A DNA stretch of 64,000 bases. Source: Thiomicrorhabdus sp. (GTDB taxonomy: Bacteria; Pseudomonadota; Gammaproteobacteria; Thiomicrospirales; Thiomicrospiraceae). Below are positions 1-8,535 of the stretch, in pieces. Every line of letters starts with the position of its first letter. Within the stretch, counting starts at the first letter, position 1. The notes beneath the pieces are model-generated. The model saw nothing but the letters and a program-made list of their open reading frames with translations. It made no database searches and was not told where the DNA came from. Location: contig NZ_OY782567.1 in the NCBI RefSeq assembly GCF_963677875.1, positions 62,001 through 126,000 on the forward strand. The letters are read 5' to 3'. The translations under genes and the position numbers were made by a program.

Positions 1-177
1 ATGGATCGGAGCAAGCAGTTGTATTCGGTGATTGAAACCAGCCGGGCGGAAGGTATGCAGACAATGGATCAGGCGTTTGTCGAGCTGGTCAAACGTGGTG
101 CGATCAGTCCGTACCGCGCCAGAGAGATGGCGAGTAATCCGCAGGCGGTGGATAAGTTGTTGCGCCTGTTTGCGTAG
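1..177 (+). CDS. PilT-family retraction ATPase, C-terminal end (partial)
   Basis: Only the last 58 codons lie in the window, reading in frame from base 1 to TAG at 175-177; the in-frame ATG at base 1 is an internal Met. The tail carries the signature seen at the end of PilT/PilU ATPases: a GM-x-TMDQ stretch, then a G-x-I-(S/T) turn, a helix with A-x-x-x-A spacing and a final hydrophobic LLRLF. PilT-type proteins are hexameric ATPases that power pilus retraction. A GspE/PilB-type ATPase gene begins 14 bp downstream, so this is probably the second motor of the same operon. The Walker motifs lie outside the window, so PilT cannot be separated from PilU. Confidence 0.75.
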   Translation: MDRSKQLYSVIETSRAEGMQTMDQAFVELVKRGAISPYRAREMASNPQAVDKLLRLFA

Positions 178-191
178 CACAAGGGTGAATT

Positions 192-1808
192 TTGATTAAA
201 AACGAATCTATTTTGACTACCGCCGCGTTGCAGGTGGGGTTGATTGATGTTGATACGCTGAACGACTTACGTCCGCAGGCACGCCGGGAAAGACGTTCCG
301 TGCTGGAGTTATTGATGCGCCATTACCGTTTTCCGGAAAGCGCCTTTTATCAAGCTCTGGCACAGCAGTATGAACTGCCGTATATCCATGCGGATCAACT
401 GGATGCAAGTGCCGCCCCGCTTGCCAGACTCTCGGTGAATCTGTTGTTGCGCAAAGAGGTATTGCCGGTGCATCTGGACGGACAGTTGTATCTGGCCATG
501 CAGGACCCTCACGATCGGGTGGTTCTGGACTTGGTGCAACGCGCCCTGGGGGAGAAAGTATTACCGGCGGTGGCGGAGCCCGACGCTTTGAAATATGCGT
601 TGGCGTCAATGCATGCAACGGCCGAAGAAGATGAATTCGATGCGGTTTTGGCGTTGGACGGCCTGATGAAGCAGAGCTATGTCCGCCGTGCTTCGGACAT
701 CCATATCGAACCGGGACATGATTTTACCCGTGTACGAATGCGCGTCGACGGCATGATGCAAACGTTAGGGATGCGTTTGACCCTGGCGGAAACCGAGGCA
801 CTGGTCAACCGGATCAAAGTGCTGTCGGATATGGATATTTCCGAACAGCGTTTGCCTCAGGACGGTGGTCTGACTTACCGGGTTCAGGACTGGGATTTGC
901 CGGAAATGGACATTCGTGTCGCCTCAATTCCGACCCGTTGGGGGGAACGCATTACGATGCGTATTCTCGGAGCGATTGAAGATGCTTTGCAACTGGATCA
1001 GCTCGGCATGCCGCAACAGGTTGTCGGTCGTCTGAAAGAGGTGCTGCAGTTGCCGCACGGCATGCTACTGGTGACTGGCCCGACCGGGAGCGGTAAATCG
1101 ACCACACTTTATGCCTGTATCCGGGCCATGAACGCCAATGAAAAAAATATTTTGACGGTGGAAGACCCCGTTGAACAGAATCTGCCGGGTATCAGTCAGG
1201 TGCAAATGACGTCGAAAGTGAATTTCAGCAGCGCTCTGCGTTCGTTTCTGCGTCACGATCCGGATGTTATTTTGGTCGGCGAGGTGCGTGATCTCGAAAC
1301 GGCGGAAACCGCTTTAAAAGCGTCTATGACAGGGCATCTGGTGCTTTCCACCTTACATACCAATAATGCCATCAGTGCGGTTTCGCGACTGGTGAATTTG
1401 GGTTGCGACCGTTATTTGGTTGGAACGACGGTGGTCGGCATTATGGCGCAACGTCTGGTGTGTCGTTTGTGCGATCACTGCAAACAGCCCTATGAGGCGG
1501 ATGAAAGTGAGCGTGCTTTGCTGGGTATGGATGCCGAAGACGGGCCAGTCACGCTTTATAAAGCGACGGGATGCCCGGTTTGTAACGGTACCGGGTGTCA
1601 GGGGCGTGTCGGTTTGTATGAAGCCTTGTGGGTTGATCACCGTGTCAGTGATGCCATCGTTGGCGAAGTGGCCGAACATCAATTGCGAGAGTCGGAGAAT
1701 TTTTTCAGTTTGTGGGACAGTGCCCGCCAGAGAATTCTGGACGGAGAAGTGTCTCTGGAAGATGTTCAGCATTACCACATTGATTACGGAGCCGAAACAG
1801 ATGGCTGA
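192..1808 (+). CDS. GspE/PilB-family type II secretion / type IV pilus assembly ATPase
   Basis: A 538-residue cytoplasmic motor ATPase. An N-terminal MshEN/GspE-N-like domain (about 10-140) precedes the RecA-like ATPase core with Walker A GPTGSGKST (about 296-304), a Walker B/Asp-box region around ILVGEVRD (about 358-365) and the His-box STLHTNNA. A four-cysteine zinc element follows (CRLC and CPVCNGTGC, about 424-470), typical of GspE, PilB and MshE. Start is TTG at 192, chosen because AAGGGTGAA sits just upstream and because the protein then begins like family members. The stop overlaps the GspF-like gene by 8 bp, indicating translational coupling. MshE-type pilus assembly and GspE-type secretion cannot be told apart from this gene alone. 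Confidence 0.9.
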   Translation: MIKNESILTTAALQVGLIDVDTLNDLRPQARRERRSVLELLMRHYRFPESAFYQALAQQYELPYIHADQLDASAAPLARLSVNLLLRKEVLPVHLDGQLYLAMQDPHDRVVLDLVQRALGEKVLPAVAEPDALKYALASMHATAEEDEFDAVLALDGLMKQSYVRRASDIHIEPGHDFTRVRMRVDGMMQTLGMRLTLAETEALVNRIKVLSDMDISEQRLPQDGGLTYRVQDWDLPEMDIRVASIPTRWGERITMRILGAIEDALQLDQLGMPQQVVGRLKEVLQLPHGMLLVTGPTGSGKSTTLYACIRAMNANEKNILTVEDPVEQNLPGISQVQMTSKVNFSSALRSFLRHDPDVILVGEVRDLETAETALKASMTGHLVLSTLHTNNAISAVSRLVNLGCDRYLVGTTVVGIMAQRLVCRLCDHCKQPYEADESERALLGMDAEDGPVTLYKATGCPVCNGTGCQGRVGLYEALWVDHRVSDAIVGEVAEHQLRESENFFSLWDSARQRILDGEVSLEDVQHYHIDYGAETDG

Positions 1809-3027
1809 TTTTCGTTATGTCGCGCTGGATAAACAAGGTAAGGAAGTCCGCGGAACGCTGGATGTTGAAAGCGAAACTGAGGTCGCCTCCGAGTTGCGTT
1901 TGCAGGGATTGTTTATCGTTGAAATCGAGAAGCTGCAAGGCCATAAACAGCGACTGATTGATTATCTGGGGCATTTGAATCCGCGGCGTTATAAACGTGT
2001 CGCTTCTGCGGATCTGCTGATGTTTTTCCGGCAGATGTCGTTGCTGTTGCGTTCCGGACACACGATTGTGCAGGCGTTGGAGTCGGTAGAACCACTCATC
2101 AAGCGCTACCGTTTGAAAAGAGCGGTTAAACGCATGGTGGTGAATATTCAGGAAGGCATGACGTTTTCGGCGGCAATGGCTGAGGAAAAGTCGGTTTTTC
2201 CGGATATTGCCGTCAGTTTGCTCACTGCCGGAGAAGTGACCGGAGAAACGGACAAAATCATGGGGCGTTTGTCCGAGGATCTGGATAAAGCGATCGAAAT
2301 CAAGCGCAAATTAATTTCCAGCTTGACGTATCCGTTGATCGTGGTTTTGGCTTCTATTGCGGTCATTCTGTTTCTGGTGATCGGGGTTGTACCGAAGTTT
2401 GCCACTTTTTTGGGCGCGCGGAATGCTGAACTGCCCGCTTCGACCCAGGCGTTGATGGACATGTCGGAGTGGATGCAGGATTACGGTCCGATGCTGGGCA
2501 TCGGTGTCGCAATCGCCGTTTTTCTGATTTTAGCGGCCTATACCCAGGAAAAAAGCCGGTTTTTTATTGACCGGATGATTTTGAAACTGCCGCTGATCGG
2601 TAGCTCGATTATTGCCGCCGGGATGGCGAAAACCAGCTGGACACTGTCGATGATGCTGGCGAGCGGTTTGACCGTGCTGGATTCGGTAAGGATTGCTTCG
2701 GCGATCAATGCAAACAGCGTTTTAAAACACAGTTTTAATCAAGCGGCCGAGAGGATTGTACAGGGTGAAAAACTGGCGGTCGCTTTAAGACAGAAAGAAA
2801 TTCCGGATATGGTTTTACACCTGGTCGCTTCGGGTGAAGTGAGCGGGGAATTGGGCGAAGTGTTCGATGAATTGGGTGCTTTTTACCACAAAGAGTTGGA
2901 TTCGCGGATTAAGGCGATGACCTCAATGATCGAACCGGCTTTGACGTTGATCGTCGGCGGAATGGTTGGGTTTGTGTATGTGTCTTTTTTCCAGGCGATT
3001 TTTGCCGTCGCGACGGGTGGAAGGTAA
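1801..3027 (+). CDS. GspF/PilC-family inner-membrane platform protein
   Basis: A 408-residue polytopic protein that couples the assembly ATPase to pilin or pseudopilin extraction from the inner membrane. It opens MADFRYVALDKQGKEVRGTL, the usual GspF/PilC N-terminus, and holds two T2SSF domains (about 70-195 and 275-395), each followed by hydrophobic segments (about 218-240, 365-395). The repeated TAGEVTGE and ASGEVSGE motifs mark the two copies. ATG at 1801 is chosen over longer in-frame possibilities because it gives the conserved N-terminus and the usual family length. It overlaps the upstream ATPase by 8 bp and its TAA overlaps the next ATG by one base. Confidence 0.9.
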   Translation: MADFRYVALDKQGKEVRGTLDVESETEVASELRLQGLFIVEIEKLQGHKQRLIDYLGHLNPRRYKRVASADLLMFFRQMSLLLRSGHTIVQALESVEPLIKRYRLKRAVKRMVVNIQEGMTFSAAMAEEKSVFPDIAVSLLTAGEVTGETDKIMGRLSEDLDKAIEIKRKLISSLTYPLIVVLASIAVILFLVIGVVPKFATFLGARNAELPASTQALMDMSEWMQDYGPMLGIGVAIAVFLILAAYTQEKSRFFIDRMILKLPLIGSSIIAAGMAKTSWTLSMMLASGLTVLDSVRIASAINANSVLKHSFNQAAERIVQGEKLAVALRQKEIPDMVLHLVASGEVSGELGEVFDELGAFYHKELDSRIKAMTSMIEPALTLIVGGMVGFVYVSFFQAIFAVATGGR

Positions 3028-3803
3028 TGAAGGGCTTTGCTATGCAATTTATTAACAAGATGAAAAAAATCGAATGCGTAGGCTCTGTACCGAAAAAGGA
3101 AAAAGTGTTTTTGAGCGTTTTACGCCTTCTTTGCCTGGGGTTGGTGCTGAGTTATTCGTTGCACGCCTATGCCGAACCTGAGGACATCAATGTCGAACAA
3201 TTGCAAAAAAATGCGCTGCAGATGTTAAAGCAGCTACCGGATGGCGTCAGCGGCAAAGCGCATCAGCAGGTGCAACAACTATTCGATTATTACGGCAACT
3301 TGAACGAGAACTCACGGTTATCGAGTGAGACCGTTTCCGAACGGGAAACGACTGGCCGACAACAGAACCTCTCGCCGCAGAGGAGCGGTCTTGAAAGAGA
3401 GGGGCTGGACGATGCGGATGTAGCGTCATCCGCTCTGCAGGATCGGCAATGGTCATATTCTCCGGAGGCCAGCCGGGATCCATTTGCCTTGACGCCACGA
3501 TTGATGCGCAGCAAACGCAGTGCAGCGGGGCGAAAACCCGCCCAGACGGAATACAGTTTTACCCGTCTGACAACTGATATCAAACTACCCAAACTGTCTC
3601 TAAGAGGTTTGATTATCAAATCGGAAAACGATAAGGCAGCGGTTCTCGAAGTGGGAAGTTTGGGAACTTATATTGTCAGAGAAGGCGATACGGTGAGTAT
3701 TCCCGACGGTGGTTTTAACAATGTGATCAAGGTGACTCGGATTGATCGTCTGAGTTTGTTGATTGAAGTCGGAAAGCTGGGTGAAGTGATTGTTGTTAGG
3801 TAA
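3027..3803 (+). CDS. GspC/PilP-like periplasmic linker protein
   Basis: A 258-residue protein with a cytoplasmic N-terminus, a single hydrophobic segment near residues 28-48 ending in an AYA-like signal cleavage site, a polar low-complexity middle (about 95-165), and a C-terminal beta-rich domain. That domain contains LSLRGLI, LEVGSLGTYIVREGDTV and VIVVR, resembling the homology region of GspC/PilP that docks on the secretin N0 domain. Its position between the platform protein and the secretin supports an alignment role. Start ATG 3027 overlaps the GspF stop; a second ATG at 3042 is possible. Assignment rests on domain shape and context more than on strict sequence motifs. Confidence 0.65.
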   Translation: MKGFAMQFINKMKKIECVGSVPKKEKVFLSVLRLLCLGLVLSYSLHAYAEPEDINVEQLQKNALQMLKQLPDGVSGKAHQQVQQLFDYYGNLNENSRLSSETVSERETTGRQQNLSPQRSGLEREGLDDADVASSALQDRQWSYSPEASRDPFALTPRLMRSKRSAAGRKPAQTEYSFTRLTTDIKLPKLSLRGLIIKSENDKAAVLEVGSLGTYIVREGDTVSIPDGGFNNVIKVTRIDRLSLLIEVGKLGEVIVVR

Positions 3804-3810
3804 TTTGAAA

Positions 3811-6045
3811 ATGAAAAAGTCCATGAAGGCGGCGCTACTGACCTTATTTCTGGCAACCTTGCCGGGAGCGCTCTATGCAGAAGATTCAAAAAATGCGGAT
3901 CAGGAAGAAACGTCGGCGAAAACACTCTTTGCAGCCGAAGAAGAGCAAACGCCCAAACAAAAAAGGGCAGATTATATTGGCGATATCGAGTTTAAAGAAT
4001 TGACCACTCAGGATGCTGTGAGAATTTTGTCCGAACTTTCGGGACAGAATGTCATCGTAACCAAAGATGCTTCCAAGGTGCGTTTTTCTCTGTTTATTCG
4101 CAAGGCTTCACTGGAAGAAGCGGTTGACAGTATGTGCCGAGTGACCGGTTTATGGTATCGCAAAGGTCAGGATTCGAACGTTTTCGTGGTGATGACCCGT
4201 GATCAGTTTAAAGAAGATGTACTGGTATACCGTAATGAATCGACCAAAGTCTTTACTTTGAAACATCAGAACGTCGTCAGTGCGGCAAATTCCATCCGCG
4301 CTTTGTTTGGCACGCGGGTGATTCTGCAGGAACCGGAAACCGATGAAAGTTACGAATTCGACGGAGACATGGATTCGGGGAATAGCAGTTCCAGCAGCAG
4401 CGTGAGCAGTAACCGAAATTCGAGAAACAACCGTTCAAGAAATAACAATTACCAGAATCTCGGCTCAAATGCACAAGCTAATGAATTGGCTGGTGATGCG
4501 GAAACGCTGGAATCTCTAACTACCGCAAAGCTGGAACAGATCGGGGCGAGAACCCGGCTGACGGAATCAGATGTGAGCGGAATGATTCAGGCGGCGCCGA
4601 TTCGCGTGACCTATAACAGCCTGCATAACTTGTTATTGGTAAGAAGCAGCGACGAAAGGGCTTTGCAGGACATCGAGCAGTTGATCAAAGAGATCGACCA
4701 GCCCGCGAAGCAGGTTTTGCTGCAAATGAAAATTATGCGGGTTGCTCTGGGTGAGGACGAAGATTCGGTTTTTGATTTTCAATATACCGATAGCAAAACA
4801 ACTTCCGGGCCGAGTTCATCGTCGACGCAGAATCCGCTGAGTTCCGGCAGCAGTATTCCCGAGCAGGTGTTCGGTCTGGGGATGAAGCCGGATCAGTTGA
4901 CTACCGGCAGCCTGCTGTTTCAGGTGGCAAACAGTAACTGGCTCGCCAAGCTGGCGTTTCTGGAAACGGAGAATCGTACCAAACTGATTTCCACCCCTTT
5001 GATTATGGCATCGAATAACAAGGAGGCGGAGATCTTTATCGGCGAGGAACGTCCGCTGGTTGAAAATGTCTCCTCGTCAGGGGGAACCGTATCCGATGGC
5101 GTCGTGCAGCCGATTGTGGTGACAACGGAAATCTCTAAAAAGGATATTGGAACGAAATTGAAAATCTGGCCGCGGATTAACTCCGATGCAACGGTAACGT
5201 TGGACATCGAGCAGGAAATTTCCCAAATCAAGGAAGGGGCGGCCACGATTCCGGTTTCAACCGGTGGATCGACTTTGGAAAATTATTCGATCGATACCTA
5301 CACTACGACTCAGCTGACCTTGACGGCCGTTGCCAAACACGCCCAGACCATTGCGATCGGCGGTTTGATCGAGGAAAGCAAAAGCGACGATGTTAGAGGA
5401 ATCCCGGGTGTGAATAAAATCCCGGTTTTAAAAGACGCTTTATCAAGTAAGGAAAAAGCTTTCAGTCGCAGTGAACTGGTGATTCTTATCAAACCCTATA
5501 TCTATGACTCGGTTGATCTGACCGGAGAAGGCCTGAAACGGGTTCAGCAGGAACTCAGTCTGGATGAGCAAAAGGATCTTCTAGATGACGAGGCGCGAAA
5601 ATCTGCCCGAGAGCGCGGTAAATACGGTGATCTGAACCTGCAGAATATGGAAGCGGTTGCGCAGACGGTGCAAGAACTGTTAAACGATCCGGGACAGTTT
5701 GATAGCGGAACCGGACTTGACTGGTTCCATGATTCTCTGTTGGTGAATACACTGGGAACCGTTGAGAAAAACGGTTTGTTTTTCACCCGGGTTGTGGTCA
5801 CCAATCAGCAGAGATCCAGGTTGATGTTGGATGAAAACAGTCTTGGAGATTATTGGAGTGGGCTGGCGTGGGTTTTCCCCCACGGAGAAAAAGAGGTTCG
5901 GATCGATGGTTATGCAACTCGTTCGGCGATCTTGATTTCCGGTCAGCCGGTGGAACAGGTTCTGGCTGCACAGAAGGTTCCAGTGCGTTATGTCATGAAC
6001 GCTGCCGGGAACGGACCGGCGGCCGGGATCGGAGTCAAAAAATGA
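3811..6045 (+). CDS. GspD/PilQ-family outer-membrane secretin
   Basis: A 744-residue secretin that would form the outer-membrane gate of the pilus or secretion machine. It has a signal peptide ending near ALYAED, an N-domain region (about 50-300) containing a Ser/Asn/Arg-rich low-complexity loop (about 185-220), a second N-domain ending in LIKEIDQPAKQVLLQMKIM, and the secretin beta domain with the late motif RGIPGVNKIPVLKD followed by SELVILIKPYI. About 170 residues continue beyond the normal secretin end into a predicted alpha/beta domain that I do not recognise. ATG 3811 is preferred to the in-frame TTG at 3790 because it gives a standard signal peptide. The stop overlaps the next gene (ATGA). 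Confidence 0.88.
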   Translation: MKKSMKAALLTLFLATLPGALYAEDSKNADQEETSAKTLFAAEEEQTPKQKRADYIGDIEFKELTTQDAVRILSELSGQNVIVTKDASKVRFSLFIRKASLEEAVDSMCRVTGLWYRKGQDSNVFVVMTRDQFKEDVLVYRNESTKVFTLKHQNVVSAANSIRALFGTRVILQEPETDESYEFDGDMDSGNSSSSSSVSSNRNSRNNRSRNNNYQNLGSNAQANELAGDAETLESLTTAKLEQIGARTRLTESDVSGMIQAAPIRVTYNSLHNLLLVRSSDERALQDIEQLIKEIDQPAKQVLLQMKIMRVALGEDEDSVFDFQYTDSKTTSGPSSSSTQNPLSSGSSIPEQVFGLGMKPDQLTTGSLLFQVANSNWLAKLAFLETENRTKLISTPLIMASNNKEAEIFIGEERPLVENVSSSGGTVSDGVVQPIVVTTEISKKDIGTKLKIWPRINSDATVTLDIEQEISQIKEGAATIPVSTGGSTLENYSIDTYTTTQLTLTAVAKHAQTIAIGGLIEESKSDDVRGIPGVNKIPVLKDALSSKEKAFSRSELVILIKPYIYDSVDLTGEGLKRVQQELSLDEQKDLLDDEARKSARERGKYGDLNLQNMEAVAQTVQELLNDPGQFDSGTGLDWFHDSLLVNTLGTVEKNGLFFTRVVVTNQQRSRLMLDENSLGDYWSGLAWVFPHGEKEVRIDGYATRSAILISGQPVEQVLAAQKVPVRYVMNAAGNGPAAGIGVKK

Positions 6046-6248
6046 AGAAAATCATCTTGATTGCTTTGGGGGCGGTTGTGTTAAGTGCCTGTGCTTCGTC
6101 GCAATCCGTACAGAAACGTTTTCAGCTTGAGGGCGAGCGTCGAGCGGTTGCGGAAAAAGCGGTGTTTCCCAAGTCGGGGATGGTGGTGTTGTATCTAAAG
6201 AGCGATGCGACCGAACGCAAATACAAGCGAATGGATTTTGCGTATTAG
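6042..6248 (+). CDS. small lipoprotein of the secretin operon (68 aa)
   Basis: A 68-residue lipoprotein whose ATG overlaps the secretin stop, so it is very likely translated by coupling. The N-terminus has Lys-Lys, a hydrophobic stretch and lipobox LSAC, with Cys near residue 18. The mature part is about 50 charged residues. Small lipoproteins beside secretins often act as pilotins that target or stabilise the secretin (PilF, GspS and other families), but this one is shorter than known pilotins and I see no TPR, so a pilotin role is inference from context only. Confidence 0.7.
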   Translation: MKKIILIALGAVVLSACASSQSVQKRFQLEGERRAVAEKAVFPKSGMVVLYLKSDATERKYKRMDFAY

Positions 6249-6365
6249 GTGAACAGCGGGAGTATCCGAAACGGAATTACCGTATGTCTCTTGCGGCATG
6301 CCTCAAGCAAGCAGAAGTCGCGTTCTTTGAGGTGTTTAAGTTGAACGGGTTCGGGGAGAAAAACC

Positions 6366-6896
6366 ATGTCTGAATTATTTTGGGTAAATTTGTTTCACCA
6401 GTTTGCAGTGGGATTGAGTGTCGGCTCGTCCACCTTTGCACTGGTTTTCTATTATTACGTGGTTGCGGCGGGAGAGACTTTACCGGAACAGCGTAAATTT
6501 ATGCATATCGTCTATTTTGTGTTGCGTATCGGGATGATGTTGATTGTGCTGTCGGAGTTTGCCATTTTTCTTTACAGCTACCATATCAACAATTATCTCT
6601 ATTGGATGGCGAACCCCGAGGTTCTGATGCGGCTGACATTGTTCACCGTCATTGTGATTAATGCGCTTTTAATGCACAAGCGTTTAATCAGCATGTGGAT
6701 CGGTCCGGTTATTGCCGGAGGGTCATGGTATGCATTTTTCTTCTTCAGCGTCTTTGTTGATATTCGCTGGGTCGAACTCGGTTTCAATTATGTTACCTTG
6801 CTGTCCGGTTACCTGCTGTGGCTGTTGTTGTTGGGTATTTTTCTATCTGCTTTGCGTCTGTATCTGACACGCGCGCAACGCTTGAATGAAGCTTGA
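6366..6896 (+). CDS. small polytopic membrane protein, possible heme-b partner of the downstream cytochrome
   Basis: A 176-residue protein of unknown family with about five hydrophobic segments (about 10-33, 45-70, 82-103, 108-130, 138-165). His residues sit in or at the edge of the segments (FHQF near 11, MHIV near 47, YHIN near 73, MHKR near 103), a pattern compatible with heme b binding. It lies 54 bp before a di-heme c-type cytochrome on the same strand, so a membrane electron-transfer partner role is possible. It starts at ATG 6366 after a GGGGAG ribosome binding site. I do not recognise the family and assign no function. Confidence 0.6.
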   Translation: MSELFWVNLFHQFAVGLSVGSSTFALVFYYYVVAAGETLPEQRKFMHIVYFVLRIGMMLIVLSEFAIFLYSYHINNYLYWMANPEVLMRLTLFTVIVINALLMHKRLISMWIGPVIAGGSWYAFFFFSVFVDIRWVELGFNYVTLLSGYLLWLLLLGIFLSALRLYLTRAQRLNEA

Positions 6897-6950
6897 TTTC
6901 CTAAGGGCACCGGGAAACGTGGGCAAATAGTTGAAAGTAAGGAGAGAGCT

Positions 6951-8489
6951 ATGCATTCGGGAGAGGTTTCTAACGCCCACCCGGTTGAAGAGATCGGGAA
7001 AGGGGGGCTGAGTCGGGTTTTGATTATCAGCCTGTTCGGCCTTGGGGTGGCGTTACTGGCGTTGCTGGTTCAAGCGTATCGTTCCTATGTCGTGCCGTTT
7101 GAGGGGTATGGCGAAGCGTCGATGAATTATCTGGAAAAAGAAGATCCAAGAAGCTTAAGTGGAGGCGATTTGACGCATTTTCATTCTGGAAAACTGGCGT
7201 ACGAACAGGAAGCGCCAAACCTTTCCTGGGGATTATCAGCCGCCTTTGATCGCGGTGACGGAGTGTTTGAACGTACCGTGACCCCGTCAGTTCCGTCAAA
7301 CTGGCGATATGATGCGGATGGTTTGGGGCCTCATTTTAATAATGTTTCCTGCGAAGCATGTCATGTAAGTGACGGTCGCGCGATGCCGCCGAAAAACCGT
7401 TTTGAGCCGCTTTCCGGAATGTTTTTCCGTATTTCCGTTCCGGGTAAAGGGTTGCACGGTCAGCCAATGGCACCCCATCCTGGGATTGGTTATCAGATTG
7501 CCGATCGCGGAATTGACGGCGTTCCGGCGGAAGCGGATACACGGATTTCATGGTTGGAAATGCCTGGAAGTTTTGCGGATGGAGAAACGTTTTCGCTGCG
7601 TAAACCGATATTTCATATTTTAACGTCGGCTAATGTCGATATCCGTTCGGATTCGATCATTGAAGCGCGGATTGCCAATCCGGTATTTGGTTTAGGCTTG
7701 CTGGAAGCGATTCCGGAAGAGACGATTTTAAACTGGGCAGATGAAAGCGATGCCGACGGCGATGGTATTTCCGGCAAACCGAATTATGTCTGGAACCCGG
7801 AGAAGGGTGAAAACGAGCTGGGGCGGTTCGGTTGGAAAGCGAATAACTCCACCTTGCGGATGCAGACTGCGGATGCAGCCTTTAACGATATTGGCTTGAC
7901 TAACCCGATGTTTAGAGAGTTAACCAGCGAATACCATCCGGATTTCCTCGCTTACCAGAATTGCCGCCCGGAGCAGAAAGAATGTCTGCAGGCCTACGAT
8001 AGCGGCAAGTTGGAAATGTCTGAGGCGCAAATGAACGATGTGACGACCTATCTGCAATTTCTGGGGGTGCCTTATCGTCGTGATGTGACGAATCCACTGG
8101 CCTTAAAAGGCGAGGCTGTTTTTCATCAGATCGGGTGTGCGAACTGCCATAAAACCGAGGTGAAAACCGCTGGACACAAATGGTCGCGCCTAAACAATCA
8201 GACAATCCATCCTTATACGGATCTGCTCTTGCACGATATGGGGGAGGGCTTGTCAGGGCGCCCTGATTTCAGGGCGGAAAAACGTGAATGGCGAACTGCG
8301 CCGCTATGGGGCATTGGTTTAACGAAAACCGTAAACGGACATGACTATTTCCTGCATGACGGTCGGGCTCGCGGGCTTCAGGAAGCGATTCTCTGGCACG
8401 GCGGCGAAGCGGAAGCCGCCAAGCAGAGATATATGCAACTGGAAAAGGCTAACCGCGAAGCGCTTCTGGTATTTTTGAATTCACTCTAG
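6951..8489 (+). CDS. di-heme c-type cytochrome, DUF1111 / putative thiol oxidoreductase family
   Basis: A 512-residue protein with one N-terminal hydrophobic anchor (about 22-42) and two CXXCH heme sites, CEACH near 134 and CANCH near 397. Order and spacing match the DUF1111 (COG3488, di-heme oxidoreductase) family, distantly related to di-heme cytochrome c peroxidases. A DADGDGISGKPNYVW stretch (about 265) resembles the calcium-type loop common in the family. It would sit in the periplasm tethered to the inner membrane. ATG 6951 is preceded by AAGGAGAG. The substrate is not established for most members; those studied are redox enzymes with unclear donors. The short membrane protein upstream is a plausible partner. 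Confidence 0.85.
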   Translation: MHSGEVSNAHPVEEIGKGGLSRVLIISLFGLGVALLALLVQAYRSYVVPFEGYGEASMNYLEKEDPRSLSGGDLTHFHSGKLAYEQEAPNLSWGLSAAFDRGDGVFERTVTPSVPSNWRYDADGLGPHFNNVSCEACHVSDGRAMPPKNRFEPLSGMFFRISVPGKGLHGQPMAPHPGIGYQIADRGIDGVPAEADTRISWLEMPGSFADGETFSLRKPIFHILTSANVDIRSDSIIEARIANPVFGLGLLEAIPEETILNWADESDADGDGISGKPNYVWNPEKGENELGRFGWKANNSTLRMQTADAAFNDIGLTNPMFRELTSEYHPDFLAYQNCRPEQKECLQAYDSGKLEMSEAQMNDVTTYLQFLGVPYRRDVTNPLALKGEAVFHQIGCANCHKTEVKTAGHKWSRLNNQTIHPYTDLLLHDMGEGLSGRPDFRAEKREWRTAPLWGIGLTKTVNGHDYFLHDGRARGLQEAILWHGGEAEAAKQRYMQLEKANREALLVFLNSL

Positions 8490-8506
8490 GGTTGTCAACA
8501 GACCCA
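8488..8506. repeat. solo fragment of the MITE terminal repeat
   Basis: Immediately after the stop codon of the di-heme cytochrome is TTGTCAACAGACCC (8492-8505), identical to the end of the terminal inverted repeat of the element at 12.6-12.9 kb. It is preceded by TAGGG, so the two outer tips of an element appear joined with the interior missing. It may be a decayed copy or chance similarity. Confidence 0.4.
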
Positions 8507-8535
8507 AATGACGACGTATTTTTAAAGGAATAAAA

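Noticed and set aside
1420..1800. Upstream extension of the GspF-like frame
   Set aside because: It overlaps the ATPase gene on the same strand in another frame and gives no family N-terminus; ATG 1801 does.
6284..6373. 29-residue frame between the lipoprotein and the membrane protein
   Set aside because: No convincing ribosome binding site and it runs into the next gene; composition is not distinctive.
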